Below are positions 25,148-33,839 of a stretch of DNA of 64,000 nucleotides, piece by piece. The notes beneath the pieces are model-generated. The model made no database searches. It saw nothing but the letters and a program-made list of their open reading frames with translations, and had not been told where the DNA came from. The stretch's first letter is position 1, and each line of letters starts with the position of its first letter. This stretch comes from Deltaproteobacteria bacterium (GTDB taxonomy: Bacteria; Myxococcota_A; UBA9042; DTJE01). A program made the translations under genes and the position numbers. Location: assembly GCA_029547805.1 (NCBI GenBank), contig JAKPOP010000023.1, forward strand, positions 1 to 64,000. Direction: 5' to 3'.

Positions 25148-26938
25148 GTGGCGAGCCTGCTGATCCTCTCCCCCAAGGAGCCCCCCCGGTCGGTCCCACT
25201 GTTCCGGGCCACCACGACCCTGGGACGGGACCCGGCATGCGACGTCCCCCTGACCGGCGCGGGCCTCTGCGACCTCCATGCCGAGATCGTCCAGGAAGGG
25301 AGCCTGTTCCAGGTCCGACGCCTGGACAGTGACGGCGAGGTGCTGGTCAACGGGCGCAAGGTGAAGTCGGCCTATCTGGATCCCTGGGACGTGCTTCGGT
25401 TGGGGGATCGGACCCTCCTGTTCGCCCCGGGGGACCAGGCGCCCGGTGCAGCCGGGGCCGGGGAGTCGGCCCACACGCACCTGGAGAGCCTGGCCGACTT
25501 CAGCCGCCGCCTGATGGAGGCCCGGGACCTCGACAAGGCCCTCAACACGCTGCTGGACGAGGCCCTCCACCTGACCCGGGCCGAGAAGGGCTTCATCCTG
25601 CTCGTCGAGGGCGACCGCCCCTCGGTCCGCGCGGCCCGGAACATCGACCGGAAGACCCTGCCCGACGACGAGGTCCTCTTCAGCGAGAGCGTGCTCCAGA
25701 AGGCCCTCAAGGACGGGGAGCCGCAACTGGTCGTCGATGCCCTGAACCGTCCCGAGTTCTCCACCTGCACGTCGATCATCAACCTGCGCCTGTCCTCGGT
25801 GGCCTGCATCCCTCTCAAGATCGCCGGAGAGACCCGGGGCGTCCTCTACCTGGGGACCGACCGCCTGGTGAACCTGCTGGACCCGGCCCATCTCCGGACC
25901 CTGCAGATCTTCGCAGCCCAGGCGGCGATGATCCTCCAGAACCTGGCCCTGATTGCGGCGCTGGAGCAGGACAACCGGCAGTTGAAGCAGGAGGTTCAGG
26001 CGAGCCGGTTCGGGTCCCTGGTGGGGTCCTGCCCGGGCATGATGGAGGTCTTCGAGCGCATCCATCGCCTGGCCCCATCCGACGTCCCGGTGCTGATCCT
26101 GGGGGAGACGGGGACGGGCAAGGAACTGGTGGCCCGGGAACTCCACGGGCGGAGCCCCCGGGCCGGGGGTCCCTTCGTCGCGGTGAACTGCGGGGCGATC
26201 CCCGAAAACCTGATCGAGAGCGAACTGTTCGGCCACGTCCGGGGGGCCTTCACCGGCGCCGTGGCGGCCACCATCGGGAAGTTCCAGGCCGCCCATCGAG
26301 GCACCCTCTTCCTGGACGAGATCGGGGAACTGCCCCCGGCCCTGCAGGTGAAACTGCTCCGGGTGCTCCAGGACGGCCTGGTGACCCGGGTCGGAGGCAC
26401 CCGCCCCGAACGGGTGGATGTCCGGGTCCTGGCGGCCACCAACCGCGATCTCCGCGAGGACGTGCGCCGTGGGCGCTTCCGGGAGGACCTCTACTACCGG
26501 GTCGCGGTGGTGTCCCTGACCCTGCCTCCACTCCGGGAGCGGGGCGGGGACATCGACGTGCTGGCACGGTTCTTCCTGCATCGCTTCGCGACCGAGAGCA
26601 GCGCCGTCGCCCGATCCTTCAGTACCGAGGCCCTCAAAGCGATGCGGGGCTACGCCTGGCCCGGGAACATCCGGGAGCTGGAAAACCGGATCCGCAAGGC
26701 GGTGCTGTTCGCCACCGGACCCGTGGTGACGCTGGAGGACCTGGACCTCCCGAAGGCGGACGACCGCCCGGTGGTCCCGCTGGCCGAGGCCCGGGAACGT
26801 TTCGAGCGCGACTACGTGCAGGAGGTCCTGCGACGGAACCAGGGCAACCGGACCAAGACGGCCCGGGACCTCGGCGTCGAGCCCCGGACCATCTTCCGCT
26901 ACCTGGAGCGGGAGCGGGCCTCGGGGAAGGACGTGTAG
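25148..26938 (+). CDS. Sigma-54-dependent transcriptional activator with FHA and GAF domains
   Basis: 596 residues. FHA domain (~15-95, LGRDPACDVPL) for binding phosphothreonine, GAF sensor (~115-270), AAA+ core (~290-525) and Fis-type helix-turn-helix (~550-596, NRTKTARDLGVEPRTIFRYL). The AAA+ part has Walker A GETGTGKE (319-326), the sigma-54 loop GAFTGA (366-371), Walker B GTLFLDE and the arginine-finger region. It is therefore a true activator of RNA polymerase with sigma-54, probably responding to a Ser/Thr kinase through FHA, as known for myxobacterial relatives. GTG start at 25148 after a perfect AGGAGGTGG; upstream ATG at 25037 rejected. Confidence 0.93.
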   Translation: MASLLILSPKEPPRSVPLFRATTTLGRDPACDVPLTGAGLCDLHAEIVQEGSLFQVRRLDSDGEVLVNGRKVKSAYLDPWDVLRLGDRTLLFAPGDQAPGAAGAGESAHTHLESLADFSRRLMEARDLDKALNTLLDEALHLTRAEKGFILLVEGDRPSVRAARNIDRKTLPDDEVLFSESVLQKALKDGEPQLVVDALNRPEFSTCTSIINLRLSSVACIPLKIAGETRGVLYLGTDRLVNLLDPAHLRTLQIFAAQAAMILQNLALIAALEQDNRQLKQEVQASRFGSLVGSCPGMMEVFERIHRLAPSDVPVLILGETGTGKELVARELHGRSPRAGGPFVAVNCGAIPENLIESELFGHVRGAFTGAVAATIGKFQAAHRGTLFLDEIGELPPALQVKLLRVLQDGLVTRVGGTRPERVDVRVLAATNRDLREDVRRGRFREDLYYRVAVVSLTLPPLRERGGDIDVLARFFLHRFATESSAVARSFSTEALKAMRGYAWPGNIRELENRIRKAVLFATGPVVTLEDLDLPKADDRPVVPLAEARERFERDYVQEVLRRNQGNRTKTARDLGVEPRTIFRYLERERASGKDV

Positions 26939-26952
26939 GGCTGATCCAGATG

Positions 26953-26971
26953 TCCCGCCTGGGAGGCGGGA
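26953..26971 (+). terminator. Inverted repeat after the sigma-54 activator gene
   Basis: TCCCGCC - TGGGA - GGCGGGA, a perfect 7-bp stem, starts 14 bases after the activator stop codon. No T-run follows, so it is at best a weak or Rho-assisted terminator, or an mRNA-stabilising hairpin. Confidence 0.35.
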
Positions 26972-27031
26972 ACGGGGCCGCCACGGTCCCTGGACGCCCA
27001 CATGTTCTTGGTTTTATTGGAGGTTCCTAGG

Positions 27032-27556
27032 TTGGCATCCCTGGCACGAAGCCTGCACTGCTGGGCCACGAGGATCGGGGTCATCGGGGCCCTGGTCCTG
27101 CTGGTCCCGGCAGGGGGATGCCTGTGGTGGCCCGACATCGACGAACGCACGACGGTCTCCCAGCCACCGGTCATCGACCGGGGGAAGATCCCCGATCCCT
27201 CGCCGGACCGGCTGGTGCAGTTGCAGACCGTGGTCGCGGTCTTCTCCCTGGCAGGGGCCATCTCGGACCCGGACACCCCGCTGGAGGCCCTCCAGGTGCA
27301 CTGGTACCTGGGCTATCCCGAGTATCTGGCGGCCCGGAAGGTGCCCAAGGGACCGGACTTCATCGCCCAGACGAGCATCCGGCTGAACGTCTGCGCCTTC
27401 CAGGAAGAGTTCGACCTGGGGGGAGGCCGGGCATTGCTGGAGGCCTTCGTCTCCGACGGGCCGATCGGCTACGACCCGGACTCGGGACGGGTGTTGACGA
27501 GCGGCTATGCCTACGTGGCCTGGGAACTGGATGCGTCGGGGGTGGTCTGCCCATGA
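27032..27556 (+). CDS. Lipoprotein of unknown function
   Basis: 174 residues from a TTG at 27032, preceded by TTGGAGG at good spacing. An in-frame ATG at 27002 lacks a ribosome site. Signal peptide with lipobox LVPAGGC, then CLWWPDIDER. The mature part (~130 residues) has two further cysteines (LNVCAF and the C-terminal VVCP) and a predicted beta-rich character (ALQVHWYLGYPEY). I do not recognise a family. It overlaps the next lipoprotein gene by 4 bases (ATGA), so the two are co-expressed and may form a complex at the membrane. Confidence 0.65.
   Translation: MASLARSLHCWATRIGVIGALVLLVPAGGCLWWPDIDERTTVSQPPVIDRGKIPDPSPDRLVQLQTVVAVFSLAGAISDPDTPLEALQVHWYLGYPEYLAARKVPKGPDFIAQTSIRLNVCAFQEEFDLGGGRALLEAFVSDGPIGYDPDSGRVLTSGYAYVAWELDASGVVCP
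27042..27057 (+). promoter_or_regulatory. Sigma-54 (-24/-12) promoter-like site
   Basis: TGGCACG-AAGC-CTGCA matches the consensus TGGCACG-N4-TTGCW in all but one position, with GG and GC exactly 12 bases apart. It lies 104 bases after the gene for a sigma-54 activator. It overlaps the first codons of the lipoprotein gene starting at 27032, so transcription would begin inside the signal-peptide region and serve downstream genes, or the site is fortuitous. Confidence 0.4.
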
Positions 27557-29424
27557 ACGGACACGCTGGACGGACACGCCCGGTCCTGGCGGGTCTCCTC
27601 GGGCTGCTGCTGGCGGCAACGGCCTGCGGAACGGACGCCACGGGACTGTCGGGGGATGCGGGAAGCGGCCCGGCGACCCCGGCCTTCTCCGAGGCAACCG
27701 CCTGTTCCCGGGACTCGGATTGCCCCGCGGGAAGCGCGTGTAGCCGGACGGCTGGGGTCTGCGCCTCCCTGGCCCCCCTGGATCAGGCCTTCTCGGTCGA
27801 GGTGCTCCCGGAGGCCTCGAGCGGCCTCCCGGGGGACCAGTTTCCTCGGGTCATGGTCTCGGCCGGTGGGACGCTCCACCTCTCCGTGGCGCCCCCGGCG
27901 GTCGTCACGGGCCGGGTGCGACGTGCGGTGGCCGGGGCAAGGGCCTGGACCGGCAATGGGCAGGAGGCGGGCGAGGCCAGCGGCGCCCCGGTGATGGGGC
28001 GACTGGTCGCCGTGGCCGATGGCCGGATCCCCGGAACCCAGGTCTGGAGCGAGGCCACCGTCGCCGGGGGGGCATCGGAAGAGGCCTCCGAGGGGACCTA
28101 TCGCCTGGCCCTGGTCTCGGGCCTGACCTATCGGGTCACCTTCGTGTCGGAGAAGGCCGGGCCCGACTCCCTTCCGTCCCATTCCTTCGACCTGACCGCC
28201 ACCGGAGACATGTCGCTGGACATCGTGCTTCCGCCCGAGGATGCATACGTTCCCATCTCGGGACTGGTCCGGGCGGGAACGGGGACGCCGGTTCCGGTGC
28301 GAAACGCGACCGTCTCCTGCGTCGTCGGCGGCAATCCGGTGGGAACCACCGCCACCTCGGGCATCGACGGGATGTTCTCCCTCTTCGTGCCGCCAGGGAT
28401 CGGGCCCGTGGAACTCCGGGTGGCCCCGGGATCAGGCCGGGACCCCTTTCCCGAACGAGTCTTCCAGTGGCAGGAAGGACTTTCGAGCCTCGAGCAGGAC
28501 TTCGCCTCCGGCGGCGGCCTGCTGATCCTGGACCTGGGCGACCTGCCCCCGATCCGGACCGTGACGATTCAGGTGCTGGGAGGAGGTACCGACGGCCAAC
28601 CAGTCTCGGGCGCTCGGGTCCGGGCGGCTGGATTCGCTGGCAACGGCACCGTCACCCGGTCCTCGGTGACCGGCAGCGACGGGCTGGTCACGCTGACCCT
28701 GCCCGAGGGACGCTACCGGGTCGGCATCTTCCCGCCCCAGGGGACCCCATACGCAACGGCATACCGGGACCTGGACCTGGCGATGGAGGACGGCGTGGCC
28801 TTCCTGGTGGTGCTGGACCCGCGTCCGGTGCTCCGGGGTCAGGTCCTTCGTGCCGCCGACGGGTCCCCGCTGCCGGGGGCCGTTCTGACCCTCTGGACCC
28901 GGGAGGACCCCTCCGTGGCCGGTACGGCCTCTCCCCGGGAGAGCACCGTCACGATCACGGCTGACGCTCAGGGTGGATTCGAGACGCCTCTGGACCCGGG
29001 GCGATGGGCCGCATCGCTGGTTCCTCCGCCCCGGAGCGGCCTGCCCAGAATCGCCTGGCCCACCCTGGACATCACGGAATCGAAGGACCTCCGGGTGCAG
29101 GTCCCGGAAGGCATGCTGATCCGGGGATCGGTCCGGCGGTCCGGGTCGCAGGAACCCCTGGTTGGAGCCACGGTCCGCGTGATGGTGCCACTGACGCAGA
29201 CCCAGTCCGACGCCACCTGGTCCCTGGCCCAGACCTCCTTCGCGGTGACCCTGACCACCCTGGCCGAGGTCCAGACCCGGGAGGACGGGACCTGGGATGC
29301 CATCGTGCCCTTCCAGGATCCGGGCCAGCGGGAGGGCGATGCGACGCCGCCCGAGATGGGCTCCGGCGGCAACGGTACGGACGGCGTGGAGTCCTTCGGC
29401 ACGCCGCTTCCCGAATCCCTCTGA
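27553..29424 (+). CDS. Large lipoprotein with carboxypeptidase-regulatory-like (Ig-fold) repeats
   Basis: 623 residues. Lipobox LAATACG. A short Cys-rich segment CSRDSDCPAGSACSRTAGVC (residues ~52-71) resembles a disulfide knot seen in many myxobacterial lipoproteins. The rest consists of repeated beta-sandwich units of the carboxypeptidase-regulatory type (GLVRAGTGTPVPVRNATVSC, GQVLRAADGSPLPGAVLTLW, GSVRRSGSQEPLVGATVRV). No enzymatic motif. Probably a surface adhesion or scaffold protein. Start fixed by the ATGA overlap with the previous gene. Confidence 0.75.
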   Translation: MNGHAGRTRPVLAGLLGLLLAATACGTDATGLSGDAGSGPATPAFSEATACSRDSDCPAGSACSRTAGVCASLAPLDQAFSVEVLPEASSGLPGDQFPRVMVSAGGTLHLSVAPPAVVTGRVRRAVAGARAWTGNGQEAGEASGAPVMGRLVAVADGRIPGTQVWSEATVAGGASEEASEGTYRLALVSGLTYRVTFVSEKAGPDSLPSHSFDLTATGDMSLDIVLPPEDAYVPISGLVRAGTGTPVPVRNATVSCVVGGNPVGTTATSGIDGMFSLFVPPGIGPVELRVAPGSGRDPFPERVFQWQEGLSSLEQDFASGGGLLILDLGDLPPIRTVTIQVLGGGTDGQPVSGARVRAAGFAGNGTVTRSSVTGSDGLVTLTLPEGRYRVGIFPPQGTPYATAYRDLDLAMEDGVAFLVVLDPRPVLRGQVLRAADGSPLPGAVLTLWTREDPSVAGTASPRESTVTITADAQGGFETPLDPGRWAASLVPPPRSGLPRIAWPTLDITESKDLRVQVPEGMLIRGSVRRSGSQEPLVGATVRVMVPLTQTQSDATWSLAQTSFAVTLTTLAEVQTREDGTWDAIVPFQDPGQREGDATPPEMGSGGNGTDGVESFGTPLPESL

Positions 29425-29507
29425 TCCCGCTCGGAACGCCGGAAAATCCCTGGGAATGCTGCGGGGAATCCCGGGAGGGACCCGCGCAGGACCCGGGTCA
29501 GGGGGCC

Positions 29508-29894
29508 CTACCAGGCCCCGCATGCCTCCACGGCCTCCTCGGGGCCCATCGTCTGGAGGGCCTGGCAGGAGGCATTGGGCAGGGCGCAGAGGCACTCACG
29601 CATCGCGGCGGCGGCCGAGGACGTCAGGTCCCCCTGGGCCTGTGCGCAGTCACCATACCGTGCGACGAACCACCGATGGCACCCATCCAGATCCGGGTAC
29701 GCCTCGCACCCCGCCACCAGCCGGTCACAGAGGACCGTCTGGAAGCGCTCGCAGGCGGCCTGCTTTCCGGTGACTTCCTGTTCGGCGCAGGCGGGGGCAT
29801 CGGGACCCAGATCGGTGACCCCGGGGGAGGCATCGTCGCAGGCGAAGGCCCAACAGGAACCCAGCAACATCAACAGCCCGAACGCGCGACGCAT
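29508..29894 (-). CDS. Small cysteine-rich lipoprotein
   Basis: 128 residues. Signal peptide MRRAFGLLMLLGSCWAFAC with lipobox, then an acidic linker and a domain with eight cysteines (CAEQ, CERF, LCDRL, GCEAY, GCHRW, DCAQ, CLC, SCQAL) ending VEACGAW. The cysteine spacing suggests several disulfides in an exported fold. Proteins of this look are frequent and uncharacterised in Myxococcota. GGGAGGGGG lies upstream of the ATG. It is convergent with the large lipoprotein gene at 27553, 83 bases away. Confidence 0.75.
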   Translation of the reverse strand: MRRAFGLLMLLGSCWAFACDDASPGVTDLGPDAPACAEQEVTGKQAACERFQTVLCDRLVAGCEAYPDLDGCHRWFVARYGDCAQAQGDLTSSAAAAMRECLCALPNASCQALQTMGPEEAVEACGAW

Positions 29895-30064
29895 CGGCAG
29901 CCCCCTCCCAGTTGCCCCAGCATTACCACCAATGGGGCCTCCGGATCAATCCCTTTCGGGCCTTGCCGGACCCCAGGAGCCGCCGTCTGCTCTGCCTTGG
30001 AAACCATTCGAACAGGTCGGCCTTCTCCTTGACGGGTGAGAGGATGCCCAGGGAGAATGCGGTC

Positions 30065-31159
30065 ATGAGCGATGCCCCCTCTCTGGAGTTCCGCTGGGGC
30101 CCGACGCTGGACCGGGAGTCGGTGCCCGACCGCTTCCGGGAGGTCCAGCAGGCGCTCCGAGGACGGACCGCCCCGCAGGTCCGACTGGACCTCGGGGGGG
30201 TCGAACGCATGGACAGCAGCGGGGCCGCGCTGTGCCACCTGCTGCGCCAGCAGGTCCTCCGCCAGAAGGGCACCCTCCGGCTGGCAGGCGAGAGCGAGGC
30301 GGCCCGAGAGGCCCTGTCCCTGTTCCGGGTCTCCTCCCAGCAACCGGTTCCTCCCGCTGCTCCTCCAGGCTTCTTCCAGGCCGTGGGGGACGCCATCGTC
30401 CGGGCAGGATCGGCCTTGGTGGACCTCCTGGTGCTGCTCACCGACACGCTGCACTTCACCGGCAAGGGCCTCGTCTCCCGCCGGGAGCGGATCCGGGGTG
30501 AGGCGGTGCTGGAGCAGATGGTCCGGATCGGCCTGGAGTCCACGGGCATCGTGGCGCTCGTGAGCCTGCTGGTCGGCCTCACCGTCGCGCTGCAATCGGC
30601 CTACCAGTTGCGCCAGTTCGGGGCCAACATCTACCTGGCGGACCTGATCGGCATCTCCATCACCCGGGAGATGGGCCCCCTGATCACCGCGATCCTCATT
30701 GCCGGGCGCAGCGGGTCGTCGATTGCCGCCGAGATCAGCACGATGGTGATCACCGAGGAGGTGGACGCCCTGCGGGTGATGGGGCTCAACCCCTCTCGTT
30801 TCCTGCTGGTGCCTCGGTTCCTGGGCATCTCCCTGACCCAGCCGCTGCTGACGGTGGTGGCCGACGTGCTGGGGATCTTCGGGGGATTCGTCATCGCCAC
30901 CACCTACCTGGACATCAGCGCCCGGGCCTTCGTGGACGAGTTGATCTCGGCCCTGATGGTGAAGGACCTGATGACGGGGCTGGTCAAGAGCGTGGCCTTT
31001 GCCTGGATCATCGTGTTCGTGGGAGCCCAGCGGGGCTTCCGGGTCACCGGCGGGGCCGAGGGAGTGGGCAAGGCGACGACCTCCTCGGTGGTGATCTCCC
31101 TCTTCGGGGTCATCGCGGCCGATGCCTTCTTCAGCCTGCTGTTCTACTTCGGAGACTGA
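30065..31159 (+). CDS. mlaE: MlaE-type phospholipid ABC permease with N-terminal STAS domain
   Basis: 364 residues. Residues ~1-95 form a STAS domain (VRLDLGGVERMDSSGAALCHLL), which in Escherichia coli is a separate protein, MlaB. The rest is the MlaE permease with about five membrane helices and signature stretches ITREMGPLITAILIAGRSGS and EEVDALRVMGLNP. It moves lipids between inner membrane and the MCE protein. The ATG at 30065 follows AGGGAG; an upstream in-frame ATG at 30044 is less well placed. TTGACG at 30029 and GAGAAT at 30053 could be a promoter but would give almost no leader. First gene of a five-gene operon. Confidence 0.92.
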   Translation: MSDAPSLEFRWGPTLDRESVPDRFREVQQALRGRTAPQVRLDLGGVERMDSSGAALCHLLRQQVLRQKGTLRLAGESEAAREALSLFRVSSQQPVPPAAPPGFFQAVGDAIVRAGSALVDLLVLLTDTLHFTGKGLVSRRERIRGEAVLEQMVRIGLESTGIVALVSLLVGLTVALQSAYQLRQFGANIYLADLIGISITREMGPLITAILIAGRSGSSIAAEISTMVITEEVDALRVMGLNPSRFLLVPRFLGISLTQPLLTVVADVLGIFGGFVIATTYLDISARAFVDELISALMVKDLMTGLVKSVAFAWIIVFVGAQRGFRVTGGAEGVGKATTSSVVISLFGVIAADAFFSLLFYFGD

Positions 31160-31163
31160 CCGG

Positions 31164-31970
31164 ATGAGCGATTCCGACCCCATCGTCGTGATCGATCACC
31201 TGACGGCGGGGTACGGCAGCCGCCCGATCCTCCAGGACCTCTCGCTGCAGATCCGCCAGGCACGCATCACCGCGGTGGTAGGCCCCTCGGGATGCGGCAA
31301 GAGCACGCTGTTCAAGTGCATCGTCGGGCTGCTGCGCCCCTGGTCCGGCACGGTCCGGGTCGCAGGACAGGACCTCACGGCCATGGACGAGGACCGGCTG
31401 CCCCAGGCCCTGGCCCGGGTGGGACTGCTGTTCCAGCAAGGGGCCCTGCTCAACAGCGTGCCGGTGCGGGAAAACGTGGCACTGCCACTCCGGGAGCACA
31501 CGCGACTGGAAGAGCCGGTGATCCAGGAGATCGTCCGGTTGAAGCTCCAGGCGGTCGGCCTCTCCCATGCCATCGACCTGCTTCCTGCCGAACTCTCGGG
31601 GGGCATGAGGAAGCGGGCGGCCCTGGCCCGCGCCATGGCCCTGGACCCGGACCTGCTGCTGTGCGACGAGCCCTCGGCAGGCCTGGACCCGCCGACCGCT
31701 GCGGACCTCGATGCCCTGATCCTGCGCCTCAAGGAGACCTTCCACATGACCGTGGTGGTGGTCACCCACGAGTTGCCAAGCATCGACCTGATCGCCGACG
31801 ACGTGGTGTTCCTGGGGCGGGGCGGCACGCTTCACTTCGCCGGGCCCCTGGCCGAGGCGAAGACGTGCCGGGTGCCCGAGGTGCTGGACTTCTTCGCCCG
31901 CCGTCCCGGCACCCGGGAGGAAGGGACGTGCAGTCTGCTGGACCTGATGCGCCAGGAGTGCGAACCTTGA
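31164..31970 (+). CDS. mlaF: MlaF-type phospholipid ABC transporter ATPase
   Basis: 268 residues. Walker A GPSGCGKST, ABC signature LSGGMRKR, Walker B LLLCDEPSAGLDPP and switch histidine in VTHEL are all intact. The LSGGM signature and its adjacent KR pair are characteristic of the Mla/Mce ATPases. Energises lipid movement by the MlaE permease encoded 4 bases upstream. The start at 31164 is the ATG after the mlaE stop. Confidence 0.94.
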   Translation: MSDSDPIVVIDHLTAGYGSRPILQDLSLQIRQARITAVVGPSGCGKSTLFKCIVGLLRPWSGTVRVAGQDLTAMDEDRLPQALARVGLLFQQGALLNSVPVRENVALPLREHTRLEEPVIQEIVRLKLQAVGLSHAIDLLPAELSGGMRKRAALARAMALDPDLLLCDEPSAGLDPPTAADLDALILRLKETFHMTVVVVTHELPSIDLIADDVVFLGRGGTLHFAGPLAEAKTCRVPEVLDFFARRPGTREEGTCSLLDLMRQECEP

Positions 31971-32025
31971 CGGGAACGTCACGGGAGCCGACAGGCGGCC
32001 CGGGGGCCGCCGGGGGAATCGGGCC

Positions 32026-33039
32026 ATGATCACCGCAGCCCAGAAGGTGCGACTGGGGGTCTTCGTGGTGACCACCACGGTCATCTTCGCAGGGACCCTC
32101 ATCGTCCTGACGGGCCTGCGCCTGTCGGAACAGCGCGACTCCTACGTCATCCGCTACCGCATGAGCCTCAGCGGCCTGGAGCCCTCGGCGTCGGTGAAAC
32201 TGAACGGCGTCCGGGTGGGCCGGGTGGAGTCCATCCAGATCGACCGGGAGGACCCGAACGTGGTGGTCGTGGAGGTGAGCCTGGAGCACGGAACCCCGGT
32301 CAAGAAGGACGCGAAGGCGGTGGTCACCCTGACGGGCATCACGGGGCTGAAGTACATCGAGATCACCGGGGGGTCCCGGGAGGCGCCCTTTGTGGAGCCG
32401 GGCGGGGAGATCCCGGCGGGGGAATCGGTGCTGGATCGCCTCACGGGACGCGCCGAGGACATCGCCGAGCGCATCCAGTTGCTGGTGGAGCAGTTGAACC
32501 GCTTCACCGACGACGAGGTCCGGGGCAAGGTCCTGGCCACCGTGCAGCACATCGATGAACTGGCCGTGTCGGCCGGGGCCACCATCGAGGAGAACCGCCC
32601 GGCCATCCGGGACCTGGCCGAGTCCCTCCGGGACGCCGGCGCGCGGGTGCAGGCGGCGGTGCGGGTCCTCGAGACCGACCTGACGGCGGCCTCCCGGAAC
32701 GTCCGCCTGCTGTCGGAACGGCTCGAAAAGGAGGTCGAGCCGGGACGGGTGAAGGCCATCGCCGGCAACCTGGACCGGGTCGTGGCCCAGGTCCGGGCGG
32801 CAGTCGATCGGGCCAACCTGCCGGAGGTCGGGTCCCGAGTGGAAGACTTCAGCACGACTGCGGTGCGACTGGCCCAGAATCTCAACGTGACGGTCCTCCG
32901 GGCCCGAGAGGACCTCTACGCGGCGCTCCAGTACCTGCTGGAGACGCTGGAGAACCTGTCGGAGTTCTCCCGGCAGATTCGAGAGAACCCCGGGTCCCTG
33001 CTGGGCAGCGGCGAGGAGAAGGAGAGGAAGATCCGATGA
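32026..33039 (+). CDS. mlaD: MlaD-type MCE-domain lipid-binding protein
   Basis: 337 residues. One membrane anchor (residues ~8-30), an MCE domain (~38-120, SLSGLEPSASVKLNGVRVG) that forms hexameric lipid-transfer rings in homologues, and a ~200-residue alpha-helical coiled-coil C-terminus (AEDIAERIQLLVEQLNRF, ASRNVRLLSERLEKEVE). The long helical tail is longer than in E. coli MlaD and resembles PqiB/Mce1-type needles that could span part of the periplasm. Its stop overlaps the next gene (ATGATGG). Confidence 0.93.
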   Translation: MITAAQKVRLGVFVVTTTVIFAGTLIVLTGLRLSEQRDSYVIRYRMSLSGLEPSASVKLNGVRVGRVESIQIDREDPNVVVVEVSLEHGTPVKKDAKAVVTLTGITGLKYIEITGGSREAPFVEPGGEIPAGESVLDRLTGRAEDIAERIQLLVEQLNRFTDDEVRGKVLATVQHIDELAVSAGATIEENRPAIRDLAESLRDAGARVQAAVRVLETDLTAASRNVRLLSERLEKEVEPGRVKAIAGNLDRVVAQVRAAVDRANLPEVGSRVEDFSTTAVRLAQNLNVTVLRAREDLYAALQYLLETLENLSEFSRQIRENPGSLLGSGEEKERKIR

Positions 33040-33839
33040 TGGGCCGAACCCGTCTCTCAGAGGGCCCCAGGCGGTCCGCCGCGCTGATCCTCGGGGCCCT
33101 GACCTGCGTCGGGACCTGGGCCTGCGGCTCCAGCCCCCAGAAGGCCTACTACACCCTCTCCTACCCTCTGGCCGAGGACCGGGTCACCGAGGCCCGGCCC
33201 CCACTGCACCCCGTCCGGCTTCGCCTGCGTCCCTTCGAGGTGGCCCTGCCCTACGACCGCCCCCAGATGGTCTATCGCCAGACCCCCTACGAGTTCCAGT
33301 ATGACCCCTACCGCCTCTGGGCCGCCAAGCCCCAGCACATGCTCCGGGAACTGGTGGAGGACCACCTGCAGGCGGCGCACCTGGTGGCCGAGGTGACCCG
33401 GACCTACGGCGAGGAACCGCCCCCCTACGAGTTGAAAGGCGAGGTCCTGGCCATCGAGGAACTGGACGCCGGCGACACCTGGTTCGGCCATCTGGCCATG
33501 CGCTTCGAACTGGTCCGCACCCGGGACCAGGTGACCCTCTGGCACTACCAGTTCGACCGGAAACGGCAGGTGGGGAGGCTCGCGCCGGCCCTGATCGTCC
33601 GGGCCATTTCCGAGATCCTCCAGGAAGAGATGCAGCGGGTCACGGTGGCACTGGACCAGACGCTGGCCCGGGATCGGGGCGTCATGCCGACGTTGTCCGC
33701 TGCCACGGCCCCGGGTCCTGCCGACGCGAAGACTGGTGCGCCCGTTCCCTCTTCCCAGGGCGGGGCCTCCGGGCCGGCGACCTCCCCCGATTCTGAGGAC
33801 AGGCTGCCCCTGATCGTGCCGGACGACGAGGTGCGCTGA
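33036..33839 (+). CDS. ABC-transport auxiliary lipoprotein (PqiC-like)
   Basis: 267 residues. Lipobox GTWACGSS, then YYTLSYPL and the ABC_trans_aux fold (PF03886), as in PqiC and the lipoprotein partners of MCE systems. The core includes VRLRLRPFEVALPYDRPQMV and LGHLAMRFEL-type strands. The final ~60 residues are a Pro/Ser/Gly-rich tail ending LPLIVPDDEVR. Anchored to the outer membrane it could dock the MCE needle. Overlaps mlaD by 4 bases and the next gene by 1. Confidence 0.83.
   Translation: MMGRTRLSEGPRRSAALILGALTCVGTWACGSSPQKAYYTLSYPLAEDRVTEARPPLHPVRLRLRPFEVALPYDRPQMVYRQTPYEFQYDPYRLWAAKPQHMLRELVEDHLQAAHLVAEVTRTYGEEPPPYELKGEVLAIEELDAGDTWFGHLAMRFELVRTRDQVTLWHYQFDRKRQVGRLAPALIVRAISEILQEEMQRVTVALDQTLARDRGVMPTLSAATAPGPADAKTGAPVPSSQGGASGPATSPDSEDRLPLIVPDDEVR

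Noticed and set aside
30029-30058. TTGACG/GAGAAT promoter for mlaE
   Set aside because: 18-bp spacing is acceptable but would start transcription at the ATG itself, which conflicts with the clear ribosome site before it.
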